A stretch of 64,000 nucleotides of DNA from NCBI RefSeq assembly GCF_022138605.1, contig NZ_JACBFS010000001.1, forward strand, positions 1,178,001 to 1,242,000. The letters run 5' to 3'. Shown here piece after piece: positions 55,601-64,000 of the stretch; the first letter of the stretch is position 1; the number at the start of each line of letters is the position of its first letter. The position numbers and the translations under genes are program-made. The DNA is from Xanthobacter sp. NM-25. GTDB lineage: Bacteria > Pseudomonadota > Alphaproteobacteria > Rhizobiales > Xanthobacteraceae. The notes beneath the pieces were generated by a model. It saw nothing but the letters and a program-made list of their open reading frames with translations, searched no databases and was not told the origin of the DNA.

Positions 55601-55962
55601 CACGCTCGCTCCCCTCACCAAGAGCCGAATCACAAAGAACGGGTGATTCGGTTGGCGCGGACCATAAGAGCGGGCCCCGACGCGAACATGACAATGCCGT
55701 CGCAGCCCTTGGCCCGGACCACGCCCGAACCAGCGGAACCACCGCGAACACCTTGCCGCTGCAGGGTTTTAGCCGCGGCATATGCGGCCCGGCCACACCG
55801 TCATCGGCGGTTCCCACGAACCATTGAGCTTGCGTTAACCATTCTGAAATTGATGCGCGAGATCAATGAGATGCTGGCGGGCGCCAACATAGGCCGACAT
55901 GGAACAGGGCCGACATGGACTGCACGTTGAATCTTCGCCGGCGCTCAGATGTGGAGGCAGAA
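55601..55962. promoter_or_regulatory. Divergent region between LMW-phosphatase-like and histone-like genes
   Basis: 362 bases, AT-richer near 55820-55870 (GCGTTAACCATTCTGAAATTGATG) where the histone-like gene promoter probably lies. I see no RNA gene. A near-FNR pattern at 55850-55866 has a 7-base spacer and is rejected. Confidence 0.45.
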
Positions 55963-57087
55963 ATGGCGAAGAGTGAAGTCACGAGCGCGGAGGTGGCCAA
56001 GATCGCCGCCAAGGCGCTCAAGGACCCCGGCAGCATCACCCATGAGGACATCAAGACGCTCGCCGCCTCTTGCCTCACCCAAGTCGCCGACAAGCCCAAG
56101 GCCGCGACGAGCAAGGCGACCGCCAAGCCCGCGAAAGTGAAGGCTGCGGCCAAAGCTCCGGCCACCAAGCCCCCCGCGACAAAGACGGCCGCGCCGGCGA
56201 AGGCCACCGAGCCTGTGGCGACGCCGGCCGTCAAGGCGGCCCCCCAAAAGGCGGCGGCCAAGACCGCGACCAAGCCCGCGGCCAAGCTCGCAACCAAGCT
56301 CGCAACCAATCCGGTCGCTGAAAAGCCGGTGAAGGCGCCGGTGAAGGCAGTGGCCAAAGCTGCTCCGAAAACGGCGGCGGCGCCGATGGTGAAGGCCGCC
56401 AGCGCCAAGAGCGCTACGCAGAGCGGGACGAAGGGAAAGGCAAAGGCCGCATCGCAGTCCGCGCCGGCGCCCACCACCAACACCAAAGCCTCCGCCGCCA
56501 AAGCCAGCGCGGCGAAGGCCAGCGCGGCGAAGACTTTCGCCTCTCCCAAGGGCACGGCACCCAAGACGGTCCCGCCAAAGGCGACTGCGCCGAAGAGCAC
56601 GCCCAAGGCTGCAGCGTCTAAGCCGGCCGCCTCTCAGGCCACTGCGCCGGTGACAGAGCCCGTAGCTGCACCGAAGGCCGCCGGGAAGGCTGCTGCCGCG
56701 AAGCCCGCGACCGCCAAGGCTACGACCGCCAAGGCTACGACGGCCAAGGCTGCGACGGCCAAGGCCAAGGCGCCGACCACCAAGACCGTCGCGCCCAAGG
56801 CGCCGGCGACAAAGACCTCCGCCCCGAAGGCTTCTGCGCCCAAGACCCCTGCGCCCAAGACCCCTGCGCCCAACCCCGCTGTGGTCGAGGCAGCAGCGCC
56901 GGAAGCCGTGGCCAGCGCCCCGGCCGCGCCCAAGGCGCCGGCGAAGAGCGCTGCCAAAGCCGCGCCGAAGACCACCCCGAAGACCGTGACAAAGACGGCG
57001 ACCAAGACCTCTGCCAAGACAGCGACCAAAGGCCCAGTCAAGGCGCCCGCCAAAGCGCCCGCCAAGGCGAAGGCCGCGAAGTCCTGA
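55963..57087 (+). CDS. Histone H1-like Ala/Lys/Pro-rich protein
   Basis: 374 residues from ATG 55963 (GGAGG 6 bases upstream). A short ordered head (MAKSEVTSAEVAKIAAKALK...THEDIKTLAASCLTQVA, about 45 residues) is followed by more than 320 residues of Ala, Lys, Pro, Thr and Ser, with repeats like ATAKATTAKATTAK, AKASAAKASAAK and KTPAPKTPAPN. Net charge strongly positive, one cysteine (head). Resembles the C-terminal tail of eukaryotic H1 and bacterial AlgP/HctB-type proteins, which bind DNA or RNA without sequence specificity. DNA binding is inference. Followed by a strong terminator. Confidence 0.82.
   Translation: MAKSEVTSAEVAKIAAKALKDPGSITHEDIKTLAASCLTQVADKPKAATSKATAKPAKVKAAAKAPATKPPATKTAAPAKATEPVATPAVKAAPQKAAAKTATKPAAKLATKLATNPVAEKPVKAPVKAVAKAAPKTAAAPMVKAASAKSATQSGTKGKAKAASQSAPAPTTNTKASAAKASAAKASAAKTFASPKGTAPKTVPPKATAPKSTPKAAASKPAASQATAPVTEPVAAPKAAGKAAAAKPATAKATTAKATTAKAATAKAKAPTTKTVAPKAPATKTSAPKASAPKTPAPKTPAPNPAVVEAAAPEAVASAPAAPKAPAKSAAKAAPKTTPKTVTKTATKTSAKTATKGPVKAPAKAPAKAKAAKS
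56707..56766 (+). repeat. 15-bp tandem repeat inside the histone-like gene
   Basis: Four consecutive units of about GCGACCGCCAAGGCT (Ala/Thr-Thr-Ala-Lys-Ala), differing by one to three bases. Likely slippage-expanded and variable between strains. Confidence 0.75.
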
Positions 57088-57107
57088 TCGGTCGAACCGC
57101 TATGTGA

Positions 57108-57142
57108 AAAGGGCCCTCCCGCTGCAGGCGGGAGGGCCCTTT
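57108..57142. terminator. Bidirectional terminator between histone-like and OmpA genes
   Basis: AAAGGGCCCTCCCGC (57108-57122) pairs with GCGGGAGGGCCCTTT (57128-57142), loop TGCAG. A-run and T-run on both sides fit convergent genes. Confidence 0.9.
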
Positions 57143-57166
57143 GTCATGATCGGGACCGCTCGCCTG

Positions 57167-57805
57167 TCACAGCGGCGGCAGCGGGCCGGCGCGTCCGACG
57201 TTGAAGATCTGCACCCGGCGATTGATGGCGGCGTCGGGATGCTGGGTATCCTGCAGTGCCTCCTCGCCGAGCCCCACCGCCTGGATCCGCCGCGGATCCA
57301 CCCGGAAGGTGGTGGTCAGGGCGCTGGCGATGGCATCGGCCCGCTCCTGGCTCAGCTTCATGTTATAGGCCCGGGTGCCGGTGGCGTCGGTGTTGCCGAC
57401 CACCAGGAACCTGTAGCCGAGCAACACCGGATTGTGCATGGCGTCAGCGATGGCGCCGAGGGTGCGGTAGGACGATGGCTTCACCATCGCCGAGTTCAGT
57501 TCGAACTCGATCTCCACGTTCACCTGGGCCAGTTGATCCAGCTGCAGGGCCAACGGCGGCCGGCTCTGCGGCGGTCCTTCATACTGCATATGGGCCTCGG
57601 CGAGGCCGCGCAGGGCTTCCGCCGAAACGCCCGGCACATCGTCCACCGAGCTGGAGAGCCCCTGGACGATCTCGGCGTTAGGCGTGAACACCTGGGCCAT
57701 GGCCGGCGTGCCGGCGGCCAACAGCAGCGCGCTGGCGGCCACCGCGGCAGCCAGGGCATCGGCCATCGATCCTGCAAACGATCCTGCAAACGACTTGGCT
57801 GTCAT
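57167..57805 (-). CDS. OmpA family outer-membrane/periplasmic protein
   Basis: 212 residues from ATG 57805 (GGGAGG 8 bases upstream); an ATG at 57838 would overlap the previous stop (ATGA) and add 11 residues. Signal peptide ends about ALLLAAGTPAMA-QVF. C-terminal OmpA domain with VEIEFELNSAMVKPSSYRTL, VVGNTDATGTRAYNMKLSQ and NRRVQIFNVG, so it likely anchors to peptidoglycan. Short N-terminal domain without a barrel. In a unit with the upstream cysteine-rich protein. The signal peptide has a 12-base tandem repeat (FAGSFAGS). Confidence 0.88.
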   Translation of the reverse strand: MTAKSFAGSFAGSMADALAAAVAASALLLAAGTPAMAQVFTPNAEIVQGLSSSVDDVPGVSAEALRGLAEAHMQYEGPPQSRPPLALQLDQLAQVNVEIEFELNSAMVKPSSYRTLGAIADAMHNPVLLGYRFLVVGNTDATGTRAYNMKLSQERADAIASALTTTFRVDPRRIQAVGLGEEALQDTQHPDAAINRRVQIFNVGRAGPLPPL

Positions 57806-57837
57806 GGATCCTGCCTCCCGCTTGGTTCCGGCGCGCA

Positions 57838-58251
57838 TCAGCGATACCCCGCATTGGTCAGGCCGGCCTCGCAGGCCTGGCTCACCACCTTCGAGGCCTC
57901 CAGCAGGCAGGAGACGATATTGCCGTCGCCGGGCTGGACGCCCGGGCAGAATTCGGCGCGGTCGCGATCGCACAGCCGGTGCACGGCCTGCTGCGCCGCG
58001 GCGCGTGCCTCGGTCATCATGCGGATGGATTCGTGATTGGCCGCGCAGTTCGGCGCCAGCTTCGCCTGGTTGGCCGCCAGGCACTGGCTGATGGCGCCAT
58101 TGCCGAGATTGACCCCGCGGCAATGCCGCATGATGTCCTCGCCACAATGCTGCGCCAGCTGGCCGGCCGCCTCCGCATAGCTCACGGTCTGCGCCTGCGC
58201 CACTGCCGGCAGCAGCAACAGCGCGCCCAGGACAAGTCCTGAAAATCTCAT
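57838..58251 (-). CDS. Cysteine-rich repeat periplasmic protein
   Basis: 137 residues from ATG 58251. Signal peptide MRFSGLVLGALLLLPAVAQA. The mature part has two cysteine-rich repeats (AAGQLAQHCGEDIMRHCRGV, and LCDRDRAEFCPGVQ-GDGNIVSCLLEA) matching the Golgi-type cysteine-rich repeat family (PF00839). Likely disulfide-bonded in the periplasm. GGGAG 7 bases before the ATG. Its stop overlaps a possible start of the following OmpA gene, so co-translation is likely. Function unknown. Confidence 0.85.
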   Translation of the reverse strand: MRFSGLVLGALLLLPAVAQAQTVSYAEAAGQLAQHCGEDIMRHCRGVNLGNGAISQCLAANQAKLAPNCAANHESIRMMTEARAAAQQAVHRLCDRDRAEFCPGVQPGDGNIVSCLLEASKVVSQACEAGLTNAGYR

Positions 58252-58355
58252 ATGTTTCTCCCACCCCCTGGCCGGCGTGCGGCCACCCTGACGTTTGATC
58301 ATGCCGTTACGGAGCAGGTCAACGCGAACAGGGGTGGGTGGGGTGCCGAAAATTG

Positions 58356-59723
58356 CTATGCGGATCGCGAGTAGGTCTGCGCCTCGATCTCGTCGCCCGC
58401 CGCCCCCACCACACCGAGGGGATCGGCGGCGAGCTCGAGGTCCGCCGGGTTCACCGGCCCGGCGCCCACCGGTGTGGCAGGCGCCGTGTCCGAGGCTTGC
58501 GCCGCGCGGGGACGCAGCAGCAGATGGCCGGCCAGCGCCACCAGCGCCGCCGCCGGCAGCAGCGTGCACAGGGCCGCGAGCGGTGACGCGAACAGCAGCG
58601 AGACCGCCGTTCCCAGAAAGCCGCCACCAATCTGCATGAAGCCCATCAAGGCGGAGGCGGCGCCGGCGATCTGCGCGAAATTGGCAAGGGCGGACGTGGT
58701 GCAGCCCGGCATCACCATGGCGACGCCGCACGCCCACAGGCCGATGGGAGCCATCACCGTCAGGGTGGAGAGCGGCAGCACCCGCGGACCGACGCCGAGC
58801 CCCACCGCGCCACACAGAATCAGGGTGAGGCCAATGGGCACGAGTGCGGCCGCGCTCATGCGCTTCAGCAGCTGGCCGGCAATCAGCGTGCCGCACAGGA
58901 AGGAGCCGGTCTGCGCCAGCATGGCGAGACCGAACTCGGTGGGGGTGAGGCCCACCCCCTGGATCAGCACGAAGGGCACCAGGGCGGACAGGGTATAAAG
59001 GCCACCAAGGCCGCCGCCCAGCACCAGGCTCGCCCGCATGAAGGAGCGGTCACCCAGCAGCCGCGCATAGCTGCGGGCGATGCCCACGGGCGAAGCGAGC
59101 GAAGCATCCCGCGCGATATTGGTCTCCGGCACGAAAAAGACAAGCAGACCCAGCAGGATCACGCCATAGGCGGCCATCACCACGAAGATCATGTGCCAGC
59201 CGGCGGCGCCGAGAATGACGCCCCCGAGGGTGGGCGACACCGCCGGGCCGATGGCCAGCATGGTGCCGATGAGGTTCATGATGCGGGCCGAGACCTGGCC
59301 GGTATATTGATCGCGCACCAGCGCCCGCGACACGGCGATGCCGGCGGCGCACCCCACCCCTTGCAGGGCCCGGCCGGTGACCAGCCACGACATGCTGGGC
59401 GCCCAGGTGGCCGCCAGCGAGCCGAGCACGTAGATGCTGAAGAAGCCCAGCGCCACCGGCCGCCGCCCGAAGGCATCGGACAGCGGCCCACAGGCCAGCT
59501 GAGAAAACGCATAGCCGAGGAAGAACACCGTCAAGGTGAGCTTCACAGCCGCCGGGGTGGTCTCGAACGCCGAGACCAGTGCCGGCATGGCAGGGGTGTA
59601 CATGGCGAGGCTGATGGGGCCGAGCATCACCATGAGCGCCCCGAGCACGGCCACCCGAAGTTCCGACATCATCGGCGCGGGACGGCCTGCGGTCGTGGTT
59701 CCGGACAGCTCAGCGCGGCTCAT
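58356..59723 (-). CDS. MFS drug exporter, Bcr/CflA family
   Basis: 455 residues, 12 membrane spans (last near LLPAAALVALAGHLLLRP) and a polar C-terminal tail of about 50 residues. Bcr/CflA signature features: GPLSDAFGRRPVALGF after TM2, and GRALQGVGCAAGIAVSRALVRD in TM4-5. Proton-driven efflux of antibiotics or metabolites. Coupled to marR by ATGA overlap, so probably repressed by it. Confidence 0.88.
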   Translation of the reverse strand: MSRAELSGTTTAGRPAPMMSELRVAVLGALMVMLGPISLAMYTPAMPALVSAFETTPAAVKLTLTVFFLGYAFSQLACGPLSDAFGRRPVALGFFSIYVLGSLAATWAPSMSWLVTGRALQGVGCAAGIAVSRALVRDQYTGQVSARIMNLIGTMLAIGPAVSPTLGGVILGAAGWHMIFVVMAAYGVILLGLLVFFVPETNIARDASLASPVGIARSYARLLGDRSFMRASLVLGGGLGGLYTLSALVPFVLIQGVGLTPTEFGLAMLAQTGSFLCGTLIAGQLLKRMSAAALVPIGLTLILCGAVGLGVGPRVLPLSTLTVMAPIGLWACGVAMVMPGCTTSALANFAQIAGAASALMGFMQIGGGFLGTAVSLLFASPLAALCTLLPAAALVALAGHLLLRPRAAQASDTAPATPVGAGPVNPADLELAADPLGVVGAAGDEIEAQTYSRSA

Positions 59724-60190
59724 TCTTCGCTCTTGCTCCCGTCATCCCGGGCGCCCTCCTCCCGACAGCGTGCGAGGTTGGCACGCACTTGGATGAGAAA
59801 GGCGCGCAGCTGCGCCTGGTCGGCGTCGGAAAACCCGGCCAGGGCCTCGGCCCGCGCGGCGGTCGCGGCGGCCAGCACCCCTTCGAGATAAGGCTGCGCC
59901 GCATCGGTCAGGCGCACGATCTTGGCGCGCCGATCGGTGGCATCGGTCTCCCGCACCACCAGGCCCAGCCGCTCCAGCCCATCGAGGAAGCCCACCAGGG
60001 TCATGGGTTCCACATTCATCTTCACCGCCAGCGCGTTCTGCCGGAGGCCCGAATGCTCGTTCACATAGGCAAGGGTGCGCGCTTCCCCCGCGGTGAGGCC
60101 GAGCCCGGCCTGGGTGAAGGCGCGGTCGATGCGCGCGCGGTAGAGCCGCGCCGCATCGACGATGAGGAATCCGATGGGAGTTTCAGCCAT
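59720..60190 (-). CDS. MarR family transcriptional regulator
   Basis: 156 residues from ATG 60190. Winged helix-turn-helix: LTAGEARTLAYVNEHSGLRQNALAVKMNVEPMTLVGFLDGLERLGLVVRETDATDRRAKIVRLT. Typically responds to phenolic compounds and represses its own operon. Overlaps the MFS gene start (ATGA). A 15-bp palindrome and an overlapping 11-bp one sit just upstream of the ATG. Confidence 0.92.
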   Translation of the reverse strand: MAETPIGFLIVDAARLYRARIDRAFTQAGLGLTAGEARTLAYVNEHSGLRQNALAVKMNVEPMTLVGFLDGLERLGLVVRETDATDRRAKIVRLTDAAQPYLEGVLAAATAARAEALAGFSDADQAQLRAFLIQVRANLARCREEGARDDGSKSEE

Positions 60191-60200
60191 TTCAAAACAA

Positions 60201-60221
60201 ACCTTATAATAAGGTGACCTT
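60201..60221. promoter_or_regulatory. MarR-type operator (overlapping palindromes)
   Basis: ACCTTAT-A-ATAAGGT at 60201-60215 (perfect) overlaps AAGGT-G-ACCTT at 60211-60221 (perfect), giving ACCTTA / TAAGGT / ACCTTA. Lies 10 bases before the marR start in an AT-rich window, exactly where autorepression would act. Confidence 0.75.
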
Positions 60222-60356
60222 ACAAACAAGCGTCTCCATGAGCACGCCCCCCGCAATGCCCGCGATGGGGCGCGATGGTTTGCACGGCGCGTTCCAGGGC
60301 CTATGTCTGGGCCGAACCGCCGGCAGCGATCCCGCCGCCGGCCCGTGGAGATCCCC

Positions 60357-61466
60357 ATGCCCTGGTCCTTGACCATTGGACGCCTCGGCGAGACCGCCAT
60401 CCGCATCCATGTCACCTTCCTGCTGTTCCTGGTGTGGATCTGGGCTGCCTATTACCGCATGGGGGGCGCCGATGCCGCCTGGCAGGGGGTGCTGTTCGTC
60501 GCCCTGCTGTTCGCCTGCGTGCTGCTGCACGAGCTCGGCCACGTGTTCGCCGCCCGCCATTACGGCGTGAAGACCCCGGACATCACCCTCTGGCCGTTCG
60601 GCGGCATCGCCAGCCTGGAGCGCATGCCGGAGAAGCCCTCCGAGGAGCTGGTGGTGGCCATCGCCGGGCCGCTGGTGAACGTGGCCATCGCCGCGGTGCT
60701 GCTGTTGATCCTCGGTGCCGGCTTCAAGGTGGACGACCTGTCGAAGATCGAGGATCCCGGCACCTCCATGCTGGTGAAGCTCGCCGGCGCCAACATCTTC
60801 CTGGTGGTGTTCAACCTCATCCCCGCCTTCCCCATGGATGGCGGCCGGGTGCTGCGGGCGCTGCTGGCCATGAACATGGGCTTTGGCCGGGCCACCGCCA
60901 TGGCCGCCTCCATCGGCCAGGCGATCGCCATCGGCCTCGGGCTGCTGGGCATCTTCACCAATCCCATGCTGATGATCATCGGCGTGTTCGTGTTCCTCGC
61001 CGCTTCCGGCGAGGCCGGCCAGGTGCAGCTCAAGGAAGCGTCGCGCGGGCTCAGCGTCGCCGACGCCATGATCACCCATTTTGAGACCCTGGGCCCCACC
61101 GCCACGGTGGACGATGCGGCCGATGCCCTCATCCGCTCCACCCAGAAGGAATTCCCCATCGTCGATGGCGGCGGCCACCTGCGCGGCGTGCTGACCCGCG
61201 ACGCCATGATCCACGCCATGAAGGACGAGGGCCCGCAGACCCCGGTGATCCAGGTGATGCAGAAGGACGTGCCCACGGTGGAGGCTCGCGCCCGGCTCGA
61301 TTCGGCGCTGAAGCTCATCACCACCGCCCAGGTGCCAGCGGTGGGGGTGGTGGATGGCGACGGCCGCCTCGTCGGCCTGCTCACCCCGGAGAATGTGGGC
61401 GAGCTGATGATGATCCATGCCGCCCGCCCCGAGCGCGGCCCCAACCTGTTCCGCCGCGCCGGCTGA
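60357..61466 (+). CDS. Site-2 (M50) protease with CBS domains
   Basis: 369 residues from ATG 60357 (GGAG 7 bases upstream). Metalloprotease site H58-E59-L-G-H62 in TM region LFACVLLHELGHVFAARHYG and the second motif NLIPAFPMDGGRVLRALL (D161), both needed for zinc. Four or more membrane spans up to about 220, then two CBS domains (about 233-290 and 300-355) that may bind adenosyl ligands and regulate activity. Bacterial relatives cleave membrane-bound anti-sigma factors or sporulation proteins; target unknown. ATG 60303 is a less likely start. Confidence 0.9.
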   Translation: MPWSLTIGRLGETAIRIHVTFLLFLVWIWAAYYRMGGADAAWQGVLFVALLFACVLLHELGHVFAARHYGVKTPDITLWPFGGIASLERMPEKPSEELVVAIAGPLVNVAIAAVLLLILGAGFKVDDLSKIEDPGTSMLVKLAGANIFLVVFNLIPAFPMDGGRVLRALLAMNMGFGRATAMAASIGQAIAIGLGLLGIFTNPMLMIIGVFVFLAASGEAGQVQLKEASRGLSVADAMITHFETLGPTATVDDAADALIRSTQKEFPIVDGGGHLRGVLTRDAMIHAMKDEGPQTPVIQVMQKDVPTVEARARLDSALKLITTAQVPAVGVVDGDGRLVGLLTPENVGELMMIHAARPERGPNLFRRAG

Positions 61467-61481
61467 GGCGCGGCGCCACCG

Positions 61482-62222
61482 TCACATGCGCTCGGCGACC
61501 ATGAAATAGTTCACGTCGAGATCGGCCGAGAGGCTGAAGGTGCGGCTGAGCGGATGATAGACCAGCCCCGCCTTCTCGGTGGGGGCGAAGCCGGCGGCGG
61601 CAAGTGTCGCCTCCAGCTCGTCCGGGGTGATGAACTTCTCCCAGCGATGGGTGCCCGGCGCCAGCCAGCGCAGCACATATTCGGCGCCGACGATGGCGAG
61701 GGCGAAGCTCTTGGCCGTGCGGTTGAGGGTGGAGAGGATGAGCAGGCCTCCCTCATCCACCAGCTGGCCGGCGGTGCGCACGAACAGGCTCACGTCGGCC
61801 ACGTGCTCCACCACCTCCAGCGCCACCACCACGTTGAAGCGGGCGCCGCGGGCCGCCAGCTCTTCCGCCGTCGAGGGCAGATATTCGATGTCGAGGCCGG
61901 ACGCGCGGCCGTGGGCGCGGGCCACCTCGATATTGCCGGGGGCGGGATCGATGCCCGTCACCTGCGCGCCCATGCGGGCCAGCGGCTCGCTGAGCAGCCC
62001 GCCGCCGCAGCCGATGTCCAGCACGCGAAGCCCGCCGAGCGGCCGCAGCGCCTTCTCATCGCGGCCGAAGTGCCGCACCAGGGCGCCGCGCAGGAAGGCG
62101 AGGCGGAAGGGATTCATGGCGTGGAGCGGGGCCATCTTGCCCTTCTCGTTCCACCACTCCTCGCCGAGCGCGTCGAAGCGGGCGACCTCTTCGGGATCCA
62201 CCGTGGCCTGGGACAGCGACAT
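61482..62222 (-). CDS. ubiG: 3-demethylubiquinol 3-O-methyltransferase UbiG
   Basis: 246 residues from ATG 62222 (AAGGAGG 7 bases upstream). SAM-dependent O-methyltransferase of ubiquinone synthesis, also acting on the 2-polyprenyl-6-hydroxyphenol step. Motifs: FDALGEEWWNEKGKMAPLHAMNP, VLDIGCGGGLLSEPLARMGA (SAM), and GTHRWEKFITPDEL, all UbiG-specific. The open frame runs on to 63338 but that upstream part overlaps the helicase in antisense and is not real. Confidence 0.96.
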   Translation of the reverse strand: MSLSQATVDPEEVARFDALGEEWWNEKGKMAPLHAMNPFRLAFLRGALVRHFGRDEKALRPLGGLRVLDIGCGGGLLSEPLARMGAQVTGIDPAPGNIEVARAHGRASGLDIEYLPSTAEELAARGARFNVVVALEVVEHVADVSLFVRTAGQLVDEGGLLILSTLNRTAKSFALAIVGAEYVLRWLAPGTHRWEKFITPDELEATLAAAGFAPTEKAGLVYHPLSRTFSLSADLDVNYFMVAERM

Positions 62223-62441
62223 GGCAACCTCCTTCCCCCATCTGGGGCACGGGTGAGCTTTAAGCAGCCCGGCGGCCGCCCACAAGAGCGCAGAACGAAG
62301 CGCGATCCCGTGCCGCGCCGCGATTCGCGCGCGCTTTGTCGCCGTTTCGTTCCCGGCGATGACGCGCTGCACCTTTCGCCCTCGCGTCGGCGACCCAATA
62401 TGGTACAGATCCCCTCTCACTGCGGATCGAACCTGACGCCG

Positions 62442-64000
<1,559 letters not shown>

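Noticed and set aside
55850..55866. Second FNR-like site TTGAT..ATCAA before the histone-like gene
   Set aside because: Spacer is 7 bases (GCGCGAG) rather than 4, so it does not fit the FNR/FixK consensus.

Overview
This is a high-GC (roughly two-thirds G+C by eye) chromosomal segment from an alphaproteobacterium. The gene set points to Hyphomicrobiales, probably a Xanthobacteraceae-like organism. Reasons: dnaG-rpoD without rpsU; the DUF2948-hisD-UPF0262-LMW-phosphatase cluster next to murA; DUF1192 and DUF465 small proteins; a fabA-fabB-fabI run; Irr-type iron control elements; class I PHA synthase; and a SUV3-like helicase. The family-level placement is inference. I see no phage, transposon, CRISPR array, rRNA or tRNA, so this is mostly core genome with a few lineage-specific genes.

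Layout. 1-5.3 kb: the 3'-truncated end of an AGCS amino-acid symporter, then dnaG and rpoD, closed by a clear terminator. 5.4-10 kb: a livK-livH-livM-livG-livF branched-chain amino-acid/amide ABC operon on the minus strand. 10.2-16.7 kb: a minus-strand block with murA, a GGDEF/EAL gene, DUF2948, hisD, UPF0262 and a low-molecular-weight phosphatase. 16.9-19.8 kb: a MotA/TolQ-like plus MotB/OmpA-like pair, then a GNAT acetyltransferase. 19.8-24.2 kb: an MsbA-like ABC exporter, rpmE, a small unknown protein, DUF1192 and a quinone oxidoreductase. 24.4-30.5 kb: a seven-TM PAS-GGDEF-EAL protein, YqgE, a soluble DsbD-alpha-like protein, a peroxiredoxin and two DUF465 proteins. 30.7-36.5 kb: an ABC-F protein, PAP2 phosphatase, 2-hydroxychromene-2-carboxylate isomerase-like protein, pyrE-pyrD and mscL.

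36.8-39.8 kb: fabA, fabB and fabI (unsaturated fatty-acid synthesis). 39.9-43.3 kb: a DUF4239 membrane protein, a CDF metal exporter, a MogA-like enzyme and a divergent HTH/PBP-domain regulator. 43.4-47.8 kb: an unassigned AAA+ ATPase, argG and mbfA. 47.9-52.1 kb: a zinc alcohol dehydrogenase, PHA synthase and a CHAD protein. 52.3-54.2 kb: a bioMNY biotin ECF transporter. 54.4-58.3 kb: GNAT, a degenerate LMW-phosphatase fold protein, a histone-H1-like Ala/Lys/Pro-rich protein, an OmpA-domain protein and a cysteine-rich-repeat protein. 58.4-64 kb: a MarR/Bcr-CflA efflux pair, a site-2 protease with CBS domains, ubiG, and the 5' part of a SUV3/MgpS-type helicase that runs off the window.

The most informative regulatory sequences are a perfect FNR/FixK-type palindrome between the AAA+ ATPase and argG (45246-45259), an Irr iron-control element before mbfA (46787-46803) with a weaker relative before the CDF exporter (40746-40762), a 15-bp perfect palindrome overlapping an 11-bp one in the MarR promoter (60201-60221), and an 18-bp palindrome before the ABC-F gene (30601-30618). 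No single cluster stands out as a certain new system. The best leads are the FNR-box-linked AAA+ ATPase, the histone-like protein, the phaC-CHAD neighbourhood and the phosphatase-fold protein lacking its catalytic arginine.
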